42,948 nt of DNA from Syntrophobacteraceae bacterium (GCA_031292195.1 JARLHP010000086.1:1-42948); one strand, 5' to 3'; positions 8,036 through 15,777 are shown, numbered from the stretch's first letter. Program-made: numbers and translations. The notes: generated by a model from the sequence alone, not told the origin.

Positions 8036-8902
8036 ATGTCCTTCAAGGAAAACAATGGAATCCCCATTCCGCAGGAAGACCCATATTTCTACATTGACAA
8101 TGAAACGCTGGACATTTTGGAAAGAATTCATCGCATCGCCCAAAGGCACCCCGTAAACGTGCTTGTCGCCGGAAGGCAGGGATGCGGTAAATCTTCGATC
8201 GTTCATCAGTATGCCGCGGTCTATCAGCGACCGCTTGCCACCTTCCAGGTGGGAATCCTTTCCGAACCCGGCCAGCTTTTCGGGGAATACGCCCTGGAAA
8301 GCGGCGAGACCAAGTACAAGCAGTTTCTCTTTCCCCAGGCCATCCAGACCCCGGGTTGCGTCATCCACCTCGAAGAAATCAACCGGCCCGAGCATCCCAA
8401 AGCCCTTAACATGCTCTTTTCCATTCTATCCGACGACCGACAGGTGTGGATGGATGAGCTGGGAATGTTGAAGGTCGCAGAAGGGGTCGTCTTCTTCGCC
8501 ACTCTTAACGAAGGCGAGGAATACGTGGGCACCGAAATGCTCGATCCCGCCCTGCGGGACCGTTTCTACGTGATCTTGATGGACTACCTCCCCAATGCGG
8601 TCGAAAGGGAGGTCTTGATTCGCAAAACGGGTATTACCGAAGAGCAGGCGGACCAGATCATGCACGCCATAAACCTCATTCGCGGCAACTCCGAGATGTC
8701 CCTGGACGTCTCCACGCGAACCAGCCTGATGATAGCAGAGATGGTTGGAGCCGGGGCCACTCTTCGGGAGTCTTTGGTCACCAGCCTTCAAGCCAGCAAG
8801 CCCACTCTCGAATCGATCCTTCTCACTCTCCAGATGCAGAAGGGCTTCCTTGAAAAGACAGAGAGCGAATACCTGAGATTCTGCCGCAACGTTGTCTTGT
8901 AA
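8036..8902 (+). CDS. bssE: MoxR-family AAA+ ATPase, BssE-like
   Basis: A 288-residue AAA+ ATPase. Walker A is GRQGCGKS with Lys52. The Walker B region reads VIHLEEINRP, so Glu113 replaces the usual aspartate while the catalytic Glu114 is kept. Sensor-like FFATLNEGEEY and the arginine finger DPALRDRF are present. BssE of toluene degraders is a MoxR/NorQ-type ATPase encoded just after bssB; here a VWA gene lies between. The likely role is ATP-driven remodelling or activation of the BssABC complex together with the VWA protein. The start is set by AAAGGAGAT upstream of the ATG at 8036. Confidence is high for the family and moderate for the bssE symbol. Confidence 0.85.
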   Translation: MSFKENNGIPIPQEDPYFYIDNETLDILERIHRIAQRHPVNVLVAGRQGCGKSSIVHQYAAVYQRPLATFQVGILSEPGQLFGEYALESGETKYKQFLFPQAIQTPGCVIHLEEINRPEHPKALNMLFSILSDDRQVWMDELGMLKVAEGVVFFATLNEGEEYVGTEMLDPALRDRFYVILMDYLPNAVEREVLIRKTGITEEQADQIMHAINLIRGNSEMSLDVSTRTSLMIAEMVGAGATLRESLVTSLQASKPTLESILLTLQMQKGFLEKTESEYLRFCRNVVL

Positions 8903-8978
8903 CCGGGGGCTCGGCTCAACCGACCGGCGGGACCGCCTCGCGCCATGTCCCGCGCACGGGTGAAAGGAGAAACGATTC

Positions 8979-9263
8979 ATGATGATTTTGGTCAAACTGC
9001 CTTCGGTTTTTGCCTCCCGGGCAGGCGAGCAGAAAAGGATCCGCCTGGATGTGGCGGAAGAAAGGCTGCTTGGCCCCGTGCTCGATCTTTTGGCGCGGAA
9101 GTTCCCGGAGTTGCGCGAGGCCACCGGGATTGGGCCCCAAACCATACCGGACCATATCAACGTCTATCATAACGGCGACAACGTCCGCTATCTGGAAGGC
9201 CTGGACACCATGCTCCGTGACGGGGACACCATACAGATCATTCCCGCCGAAGCCGCGGGATGA
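8979..9263 (+). CDS. ThiS/MoaD-type beta-grasp (ubiquitin-like) protein
   Basis: A 94-residue protein with the pattern of a ThiS/MoaD beta-grasp fold: an N-terminal strand (MILVKLPSVFA), a helix (LLGPVLDLLARKFPEL), a mid-region NVYHNGDNVR corresponding to the usual hN.....R loop, and a final LRDGDTIQIIPAEAAG. The DGDxIxIIP ending followed by a short tail is diagnostic of sulfur-carrier proteins. The tail ends Ala-Gly rather than the normal Gly-Gly. A matching E1-like gene lies one gene downstream. Such pairs form acyl-adenylates and then thiocarboxylates for cofactor biosynthesis, or conjugates. No thiamin or molybdopterin genes are nearby, so the target is unknown. The second codon is also ATG; GGAG precedes the first. 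Confidence 0.82.
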   Translation: MMILVKLPSVFASRAGEQKRIRLDVAEERLLGPVLDLLARKFPELREATGIGPQTIPDHINVYHNGDNVRYLEGLDTMLRDGDTIQIIPAEAAG

Positions 9264-9281
9264 GCGTGAGGGAGAGAGGCG

Positions 9282-9806
9282 ATGATCATCGACAGACCCG
9301 AGTCGCATTTCATCTTCATAGTTCCGCGAAGCCATTATTACGGGGATTACAATTACATCAACTATCAGGGCCGGCAGCTCACAAATAGCCAATACCTCGA
9401 AAACTGGGGAAAGTGGATAGTCCTGGGCCCCGTTGAAGAACTCGCCGGATTGGCCAAAAAGATCGATCCCTACGTCGAGAGGAAAATGATTCCGGCCGCC
9501 AAGTATGACCGTAAGGTCATCGGGGAATTCAAGTTGGGCGACTGCGTGATGTGCGTCTATTGCCACTTCGGGCAAAGGGAGCAAGTATGGGATATTCTTT
9601 GCTCTTTGGGCGTAGAGGAAAAGATGTGGGTCTTTGAGCGGGAGACCATGGAGAGGTGGTTGCCGGGGGGGCGGTTGCTGGAAAGATGGATAAGCGGCCG
9701 GAACATAAGTGAAGAGGAGGCGCGGCGCATGAGAGAAGGGGCAAAGGAGAAATTTCGAAAAATGTTCGAAGATCCCGACGCACTCTTCAGAGGGGTTGAA
9801 CAATAG
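9282..9806 (+). CDS. Unrecognised 174-residue protein with a CxxCxxC motif
   Basis: I do not recognise this family. The protein is soluble, rich in aromatic residues in its first half (HYYGDYNYINYQG) and has C88, C91 and C94 in the pattern CVMCVYC, which could hold a metal or Fe-S cluster or receive sulfur. The C-terminal 50 residues are a charged helix (SEEEARRMREGAKEKFRKMF). It starts at an ATG preceded by GAGGGAGAGAGG, 18 bases after the beta-grasp gene, and ends two bases before the E1 gene. The three therefore look like a single functional unit. It may be the substrate, acceptor or scaffold of the beta-grasp/E1 pair (inference). Confidence 0.7.
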   Translation: MIIDRPESHFIFIVPRSHYYGDYNYINYQGRQLTNSQYLENWGKWIVLGPVEELAGLAKKIDPYVERKMIPAAKYDRKVIGEFKLGDCVMCVYCHFGQREQVWDILCSLGVEEKMWVFERETMERWLPGGRLLERWISGRNISEEEARRMREGAKEKFRKMFEDPDALFRGVEQ

Positions 9807-9808
9807 CC

Positions 9809-10567
9809 ATGGGATATGAATCGCTTGAAGCCCGAAGGCATTCGAGGCAAATCAGCATGCCCGAGATCGGGCCGGAGGGTCAGCGCAAGCTTGGCGGTGC
9901 GAGGGTCCTGGTGCTGGGCGCCGGGGGGCTCGCCTCGGCGGCTCTCTATTACCTTGCCTGCGCGGGGGTGGGAATGCTTGGGATAGCCGATGATGACCGT
10001 ATCGAACTCTCCAATTTGAACCGCCAGATCCTTCATAACCCTCAACGCATCGGAACGCCGAAAGTATTTTCCGCCAAGGATACGATCGCCTGCTTCAGTC
10101 CGGAAACACTAATCGTGACCTATCCCCGTCGGGTGGAATCGGTAATGGAAATGCTCGAAATGGTAAGACACTTCGATGCCGTAATCGATTGCACCGACAA
10201 CTTCGAGGCCCGCGACCTGATTAACCAGTCCTGCATACTGGCCCGAAAACCATGGGTGTACGGGGCCGTTTCCGGGTTCGAAGGACAAATCATGACCATT
10301 ATCCCCGGCAGGGGGCCGTGCTATCGCTGCCTCTATCCCTCCTCGCCCCCATCGACCTCCAATTCGTCCGCACCCGGGGTGATCGGGGTGTCCGCCGGAT
10401 TTGTGGGGATTTTGCAAGCCTCGGAGGTCATAAAACATATCCTCGGACAAGGAAGCTTGCTGGTCGGGCGGTTGCTCTACGCAGACCTGCTGGAGATGGA
10501 TTTCTCGGAACTCCGTGTCTCCATGAATCCCGGGTGCGACTACTGCGGGGGGCACACTGAGCCTTGA
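9809..10567 (+). CDS. ThiF/MoeB/HesA-family E1-like adenylating enzyme
   Basis: A 252-residue E1-like ATPase expected to adenylate the C-terminus of the beta-grasp protein encoded upstream. The nucleotide-binding motif is GAGGLAS (37-43), followed by DDDRIELSNLNRQ with the conserved arginine, K85 region GTPKV, and DCTDN (127-131) with the catalytic Asp130. Zinc cysteine pairs are C171/C174 and C243/C246. At the position of the thioester-forming cysteine of ThiF/MoeB (NC..AGV) this protein has serines (NSSAPGV, 185-191), so it probably only adenylates. It follows the 174-residue gene by two bases, which implies translational coupling. Standalone ThiF and MoeB are similar in length. Confidence 0.87.
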   Translation: MGYESLEARRHSRQISMPEIGPEGQRKLGGARVLVLGAGGLASAALYYLACAGVGMLGIADDDRIELSNLNRQILHNPQRIGTPKVFSAKDTIACFSPETLIVTYPRRVESVMEMLEMVRHFDAVIDCTDNFEARDLINQSCILARKPWVYGAVSGFEGQIMTIIPGRGPCYRCLYPSSPPSTSNSSAPGVIGVSAGFVGILQASEVIKHILGQGSLLVGRLLYADLLEMDFSELRVSMNPGCDYCGGHTEP

Positions 10568-10660
10568 GGGCCAGGTGGCGCTCAAACCCCGGTGCAAGCT
10601 CTTTGGGACCGAGCGGGGAAGAACCCGGCATCACTAATCAACAGCATGGAGATGACCACC

Positions 10661-12640
10661 ATGAAGCTATTCGACCCTATCCGGATCGGGGGAGTGGAAG
10701 TTCAAAACCGCATCGTTATGGCGCCGATGACCACTCATTTTGCAACAGACGGATATGTAAGCGATCGAATGATCCGGTTCTACGACAGGAGGGCGAAGGG
10801 CGGCGTCGGTCTCATCACCATTGAAGACGGAATTGTGGAATGTCCGATCGGCAACAACACCGATCATCCGCTGGCTATCGACAGAGACCGATATTTGCCG
10901 GGTCTAACGAAACTGGCCTCCACCATACGCGGCCACGGGGCGGTCTCCGTCATGCAACTCTCTCATGCGGGCAGAAGGGCCGGGCAGATAGCCCCGGGCA
11001 ATGGATGTCTCAAAAGAACCGGCGGACGGCTGCCCATCGGGCCCTCTCCCCTGGCCCATCCCGCCCCCGGACACGTTGTGCCCAAACCGCTCGGAGTCGA
11101 TGAAATCCAGAGGGTCATCAGCCGCTTCGGTCAAGCTGCCGAAAGGGCCGTAAGGGCCGGGTTCGACATGATCGGCCTCCACTGCGCCCACATGTATCTT
11201 TGCGGCCAGTTCCTGTCTCCCTGGTCGAACCAGCGCACCGACCAGTACGGGGGAAGTCTCGAAAACAGAATGCGGTTCGTGCTGGAAATCGTAAAAAGCA
11301 TAAAAGCCGCGGCCGGCTCTCACATCCCCATAGTTTGCCGAATGAACGGCAAGGAACCCCAAGGGGGCAACTCGCCGGAAGAGATAGCTCAAATCGCTGT
11401 CGCGCTGGAAAAGGCGGGGGTTGACGCCTTGCACATTTCGACCGGCTTTGCCAGTGTTTTATGGGACAGGGATTTTATTCCCGCCGAAGCGACCATCGGC
11501 ATGCCCGAAGGCTGCATTGTGGACTTGGCCGCGGCCATAAAACGGGCGGTTTCCATTCCGGTGATCGCGGTCAATAAGATACGCCATGTTCAGTTTGCCG
11601 AGCGGGTGCTTCAGGAAAACAAAGCCGATATGATCGCACTGGGCCGGCCGCTCCTGGCTGACCCCGACTGGCCGCTAAAAGCCTGCCAAAACCGGGCCGA
11701 AGATATTCGTCCCTGCATTTCCTGCTGTCAGGGTTGCGTGGGAAATATCGAGAAGGGTCTGCCTATAACGTGTCTTACCAATCCGCAACTGGGACAGGAA
11801 AACGAATTGCCGTTTCGGCTGCCCAAAGCCGTCTCCAGTAAAAAGGTCTTGGTGGTAGGCTCCGGTCCTGCCGGACTCGAAGCCGCCCGGACCGCGGCTT
11901 CCCGTGGACATGCCGTAACGATATGGGAAAAGGCCCCGACCATTGGCGGTAAGTTTCAGATGGCCTCCCTATTGCCGGAAAAAGGAGAATTTGACGAGCT
12001 GAAGGACTTTTTGGTGCGCGCGGCTCGAAAAGAGGGTGTCGAGATTGTGGTCGGGAAAAACGCGGATGCAAAATCGGTAAAACTGCTCAATCCTGATGTG
12101 GTGATTCTGGCCACGGGCTGCCGACCGGCCCTGCCGAGCAAGCTGGTGGCCAAGGAAGGCGCAAGCTATCTTTCGGCTGTCGACGTGATCGGAGGCTACA
12201 AGCCCATTGGCGCATCGGTGGCTATAGTCGGAGGAGGCATGGTGGGCCTGGAAACAGCGAAAATACTCTCGGATCAAGGACACGCTGTTACCGTTTTGGA
12301 GATGCTCGACGATGTGGGAACGGATATGCCGGCCATCACTCGCATCCCCCTGCTGCTGGAGCTCGCGGCAAAGGGTGTAAAGCTTTTGCGACGCACCTCC
12401 GCTCGGGAATTCAACGCGGAGGGGGTAAGGTGGGAGCATGGAGGGCCCGACGGCATCCTGAAACGCGGTATTCTAAATGTCGATACGATAATTGTTGCCG
12501 TGGGGGGAACGCCCGAGGACGGACTCAAAAAAGAACTGGAAGGAATAGTCGCACGGGTGTTTCCGGCGGGCGACTGCAAGCGCCCGGGCGACATGCGGGC
12601 AGCTATCGCCGACGGGTATTCGGCTGGGCTTGGCGTTTAG
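10661..12640 (+). CDS. Old yellow enzyme-family NADH:flavin oxidoreductase (2-enoate / dienoyl-CoA reductase type)
   Basis: A 659-residue multidomain flavoprotein. Residues 1 to about 340 form an FMN-binding TIM barrel (RIVMAPMTTHF near the start, catalytic-region HxxH-like GLHCAHMYL, SPWSNQRTDQYGGSLENR). A 4Fe-4S motif follows (CxxCxxxC-x11-C in CISCCQGC...C). The C-terminal half has FAD (VVGSGPAGLEAA) and NAD(P)H (IVGGGMVGLETA) dinucleotide folds. The family reduces activated C=C bonds of enoates or enoyl-CoAs. Here it could act on a product of the fumarate-addition pathway or dispose of electrons; the substrate is not predictable. The start is chosen at the ATG at 10661, nine bases after GGAG, and matches family N-termini. 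ATGs at 10646 and 10652 are alternatives. Confidence 0.88.
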   Translation: MKLFDPIRIGGVEVQNRIVMAPMTTHFATDGYVSDRMIRFYDRRAKGGVGLITIEDGIVECPIGNNTDHPLAIDRDRYLPGLTKLASTIRGHGAVSVMQLSHAGRRAGQIAPGNGCLKRTGGRLPIGPSPLAHPAPGHVVPKPLGVDEIQRVISRFGQAAERAVRAGFDMIGLHCAHMYLCGQFLSPWSNQRTDQYGGSLENRMRFVLEIVKSIKAAAGSHIPIVCRMNGKEPQGGNSPEEIAQIAVALEKAGVDALHISTGFASVLWDRDFIPAEATIGMPEGCIVDLAAAIKRAVSIPVIAVNKIRHVQFAERVLQENKADMIALGRPLLADPDWPLKACQNRAEDIRPCISCCQGCVGNIEKGLPITCLTNPQLGQENELPFRLPKAVSSKKVLVVGSGPAGLEAARTAASRGHAVTIWEKAPTIGGKFQMASLLPEKGEFDELKDFLVRAARKEGVEIVVGKNADAKSVKLLNPDVVILATGCRPALPSKLVAKEGASYLSAVDVIGGYKPIGASVAIVGGGMVGLETAKILSDQGHAVTVLEMLDDVGTDMPAITRIPLLLELAAKGVKLLRRTSAREFNAEGVRWEHGGPDGILKRGILNVDTIIVAVGGTPEDGLKKELEGIVARVFPAGDCKRPGDMRAAIADGYSAGLGV

Positions 12641-12669
12641 TCCGCCACATCGACTGGAGGTGATCGGCG

Positions 12670-13248
12670 ATGCCATCGGGCTCGGAATTTCAGTGGTGCG
12701 GGGAAGCGATCCGGCGTGGGGAGATGTTTCTCTCAGAGCATGTGATCAGAGAGCTGGTAGCCTGCAGGGTGAGCCTTTCCATCATCATCTCGGTGCTCTC
12801 GTCGGGGCGGGTGATCGAAATTCATAGCCACCCGCGACGCATGCCGTTTTATGTGGCTCTTGGCTTTGCGGGCGATAAACCGCTGCATGTGATGTTTTGT
12901 GGATCCCAAGAGTCGGGCGTGAGGGTGCTTATCGTCTATCAGCCTGCCTTGCCGCTCTGGTCGACTCCCCGAACCCGGTCCCGATTCAGCGAGGAATACA
13001 TGGAAAACTTCAAAGGCAATTGTCCTTTCTGCACGGGTGCAATAAAGCCGGTTGTCGTGGGAAATTTCGATTACCGGCTCGAAGGTCGACTTTATGTAAT
13101 CAAGGATGTACCTGCCGGTTTATGCGAACAATGCGGTGAAAAATATATCAGTCTCGATACGGCCCGAAAAATGGAGACATTGGCATCGTCGGGCGAATCC
13201 GAGGAACTGGAAGCCGTAAAAGTGCTGAGATTTTCCGCCACTGTATGA
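12670..13248 (+). CDS. DUF4258 domain fused to a YgiT/MqsA-type zinc finger
   Basis: A 192-residue protein with two parts. Residues 1 to about 95 resemble DUF4258 (LSEHVIRELVACRVS, a variable strand region, then VMFCGSQESGVRVLIVYQP). Residues about 108-185 form a YgiT-type zinc finger with CPFC and LCEQCGEKYIS, the N-terminal domain of MqsA-type antitoxins. These two domains are commonly encoded as separate neighbouring genes in toxin-antitoxin-like pairs; here they are one chain with no DNA-binding helix-turn-helix. It starts after GGAGGTGATC and sits inside the operon, so a pathway-linked regulatory role is possible, but none is established. Confidence 0.72.
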   Translation: MPSGSEFQWCGEAIRRGEMFLSEHVIRELVACRVSLSIIISVLSSGRVIEIHSHPRRMPFYVALGFAGDKPLHVMFCGSQESGVRVLIVYQPALPLWSTPRTRSRFSEEYMENFKGNCPFCTGAIKPVVVGNFDYRLEGRLYVIKDVPAGLCEQCGEKYISLDTARKMETLASSGESEELEAVKVLRFSATV

Positions 13249-13287
13249 GCTAGGGATGACTTTACACTTTTTCCGTGGAGGGGTCAC

Positions 13288-14202
13288 ATGAACGTACTCG
13301 ATATTAGTGAGAGATTCTTCCGTATGCACGGTGACAGGATGATAAGCTCCAAGTTTCCCCGATTGCAGCACAGGATGGCCGTCGGTCTTGTGGGAGAAGG
13401 CTCTGAGTGTTTCGGCTTCGACGATGAGATTCTCCGGGATCGCTACTGGGGACCGGGGTTTTGCATTTGGCTCGAATCCGATGACTATAATGCTCTCGGT
13501 CCGGCGCTCCAGGCCGAATATGAAAGACTGCCAAAGAGAGCCGAGTCTGCTTCCATCCGGGGAAAAACCGGTGTGGGAGTGTTTGAAATAGGGGAATTCT
13601 ACCGCCGCTTCATAGGCTTGACCTGTGTCCCCAACGACCCTCTCAAATGGTTTTATATACCCGAGCCAAACCTTGCCGCCTGCACCAATGGAAAGATATT
13701 CTACGATCCTCCGGGAAGATTTTCAGCCATCAGGCAGGGTCTATTGGCGTTTTTCCCCGAACAGGTGCGGTTTGCGAAAATGGCGTTGCGCTGCGCCGCC
13801 GCTCACATCTGCCAGGACAGCATCCCGGGATTGATCGGACAAAACCAGCCCGCCGAGGCCGAATATGCGGCCACCAAGTATGCTTCCGAAATAATCTCCT
13901 TGGTATTTCTCATCAACCGCCGCTTTCGTCCATCTTATCAATGGAGCCTTAGGGCCATGCGCTCGCTTCGCATAAAGGGGGATTTCTTTTACTCCCGAAT
14001 AAGCGAGATGAACGCTGAACCCCACTTGGGCAAAAAGATGGATTTGATGGAACAGATGAGTTCGGCGGTAATCGGGACACTGAAATGGCTGAAGCTGAGC
14101 ACGGTTGACAGCGATTACCTGTTGGATCACTCCAATGCGATTGCCGAAAAGATCTCGACCAAGAGTATACGGGACAGGATCGATCCGCTGATAGTGGGGT
14201 AA
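13288..14202 (+). CDS. DUF4037 protein, paralogue 1 (degenerate active-site motif)
   Basis: A 304-residue DUF4037 protein. This family resembles nucleotidyltransferases: GEGSE (36-40) followed by an acidic pair. Here the pair reads D51-R-Y53, whereas the paralogue at 14848 has D51-H-D53, so the second metal-binding aspartate is lost and this copy is probably catalytically inactive. Long segments are nearly identical to the paralogue (AVGLVGEGSECFGFDDEI; DPLKWFYIPE; NLAACTNG). A TGGAGGGG ribosome site precedes the ATG. A DUF4125 gene follows after 12 bases. The biochemical role of DUF4037 is not known to me; an active/inactive heteromer with the second copy is an inference. Confidence 0.82.
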   Translation: MNVLDISERFFRMHGDRMISSKFPRLQHRMAVGLVGEGSECFGFDDEILRDRYWGPGFCIWLESDDYNALGPALQAEYERLPKRAESASIRGKTGVGVFEIGEFYRRFIGLTCVPNDPLKWFYIPEPNLAACTNGKIFYDPPGRFSAIRQGLLAFFPEQVRFAKMALRCAAAHICQDSIPGLIGQNQPAEAEYAATKYASEIISLVFLINRRFRPSYQWSLRAMRSLRIKGDFFYSRISEMNAEPHLGKKMDLMEQMSSAVIGTLKWLKLSTVDSDYLLDHSNAIAEKISTKSIRDRIDPLIVG

Positions 14203-14214
14203 AGGGGAAATCCA

Positions 14215-14814
14215 TTGGAAAAGGTAATGAAGATGGGAAACCTGCCGGAAGCCCTGGAGTTGGTCGTTGCGGTGCTCGACTCCGAATGGGAGATGTTTCG
14301 GAGGGTGAGAAGCGCCTACCCCGTGGCATGCCAGCAATCTCCGGCTGCATTTCGCCAAATTCGGGCAAGCATCTTCGAACTATGGACCGAGGAGATGCTT
14401 GCCTCCTATCTTGTCGATCTACTCCAGGCCGAAGCTGCCGGTCGAAACCTTCTGGCCGAAAAATACGCCCGCATGGACAATCTGATTCCCCGAACGAATT
14501 TCAACCCCTTGATTGAAAGGATCGTCGCGGTTGATAGCCATTGGCAGGCGGAAGTAAGAAATAAATATCCCCATGTCTATCGTGTGGCATGCAGGGGAAT
14601 GGAACCAACCGATGATGGCAGGAATTTTAGCGTCTATCTTCGCTGCGAACTGGAAACCTACGGCCACAAAACTATCGAATTATACTATCGGCAGATCGAC
14701 CAGGCTCTTGCCAACGGGGAAAACCTCACGCTCAAAATGCTCGAAAGATTGGTCGAAAAGGGTGGGTTCAAAGATTTGGAGCATGCTGAACTCTACTTCA
14801 AAAGTCTCGGATGA
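14215..14814 (+). CDS. DUF4125 family protein
   Basis: A 199-residue protein that I recognise as DUF4125 from the blocks EWEMFRRVRS, ACQQSPAAFRQIRASIF, GRNLLAEKYARMDN, WQAEVRNKYPHVY and VYLRCELETYGHKT. It appears all-helical and soluble, with no catalytic motif I can name. DUF4125 and DUF4037 domains are often adjacent or fused in anaerobes, so it likely works with the flanking DUF4037 proteins. The TTG at 14215 is taken as start because AAAGGGGAAA lies just upstream; ATG codons at 14227 and 14233 are alternatives. Confidence 0.78.
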   Translation: MEKVMKMGNLPEALELVVAVLDSEWEMFRRVRSAYPVACQQSPAAFRQIRASIFELWTEEMLASYLVDLLQAEAAGRNLLAEKYARMDNLIPRTNFNPLIERIVAVDSHWQAEVRNKYPHVYRVACRGMEPTDDGRNFSVYLRCELETYGHKTIELYYRQIDQALANGENLTLKMLERLVEKGGFKDLEHAELYFKSLG

Positions 14815-14847
14815 AAAAATCTCTTTCCACGTTGAAAGCAGGCGCGC

Positions 14848-15777
14848 ATGAAGGGGCTCGATCTCAGCCGGAGATACTTTCACACCCACGGTGAGAAAAT
14901 GATAGCGGCCAGGTTTCCCGGTTACCGGGACCGGATCGCCGTCGGTCTTGTGGGCGAGGGGTCGGAGTGTTTCGGCTTCGACGATGAGATCTCCCGCGAT
15001 CACGATTGGGGCCCCGGCTTTTGCCTCTGGCTGGCCCCGGACGACTTTGCGGCTGTGGGTTCGGCGCTCCAGGCCGAATATGAAAAATTGCCGAAAAAGT
15101 TTGAGAACTTCCAGCGCCTTGAATCCTTTTGGGGAAAATCCCGGGTGGGAGTGTTTGAAACCGGGGCTTTTTATCGCCGCTTCCTGGGATTGCCTCATGT
15201 CCCCGACGACCCTCTGAAATGGTTTTATATCCCCGAAGCAAACCTTGCCGCCTGCACCAATGGAAGGGTATTCCACGACCCTTGCGGAAAATTCTCGGCG
15301 ATTCGGGAAGGCCTTCTGGCTTTTTTCCCCGAAGATGTGCGCCTGGCGAAAATAGCCCTTTGTTGTGCCTCGGCAGCTCAGGCCGGTCAATACAATCTGA
15401 GGCGCATGATCGGGCGCGGACAAATTTTTCCCGCTCAATACGCGGTTACAAAGTTCTCTTCCGAAATTATCGCTCTGGGGTTTCTCCTCAATCGATGTTT
15501 CCGCCCTTTTTACAAGTGGAGCCATCACGCGGTGCGCTCGCTTTCCTTAATGGGAGATTTCCTTTACTCCCGCATCGAAGACCTGGCCGTAGAACCTGAT
15601 ATGAGCAAAAAAATGAATCTCATTGAAAAGATCAGCGCCGCGGTAATCGGGTCGCTGCGCCTGGAGCATCTCAGCACCCTCGACAGTGACTTTCTTCTGG
15701 ACCACGCCAATGAGATAGCCCGAAAAATCTCGGACCCCCGTGTATTGGAAAGGATTAAACCCTTAGGTGAGAGATGA
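14848..15777 (+). CDS. DUF4037 protein, paralogue 2 (intact DxD motif)
   Basis: A 309-residue second DUF4037 protein, clearly paralogous to the product at 13288. It keeps the nucleotidyltransferase-like signature: GEGSE (36-40) and D51-H-D53-W-G. It carries a short insertion around residues 85-95 (KFENFQRLESFWG) relative to paralogue 1. The stop overlaps the ATG of the next gene (ATGA), indicating translational coupling to the SDR gene. If the family is a nucleotidyltransferase, this is the active copy. Ribosome site weak. Substrate unknown. Confidence 0.82.
   Translation: MKGLDLSRRYFHTHGEKMIAARFPGYRDRIAVGLVGEGSECFGFDDEISRDHDWGPGFCLWLAPDDFAAVGSALQAEYEKLPKKFENFQRLESFWGKSRVGVFETGAFYRRFLGLPHVPDDPLKWFYIPEANLAACTNGRVFHDPCGKFSAIREGLLAFFPEDVRLAKIALCCASAAQAGQYNLRRMIGRGQIFPAQYAVTKFSSEIIALGFLLNRCFRPFYKWSHHAVRSLSLMGDFLYSRIEDLAVEPDMSKKMNLIEKISAAVIGSLRLEHLSTLDSDFLLDHANEIARKISDPRVLERIKPLGER

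Noticed and set aside
8916-9803. Minus-strand open frame of about 295 codons opposite the beta-grasp and CxxCxxC genes
   Set aside because: The plus-strand genes have ribosome sites, family motifs and tight operon spacing. The antisense frame has no motif and a low-complexity proline-rich start.
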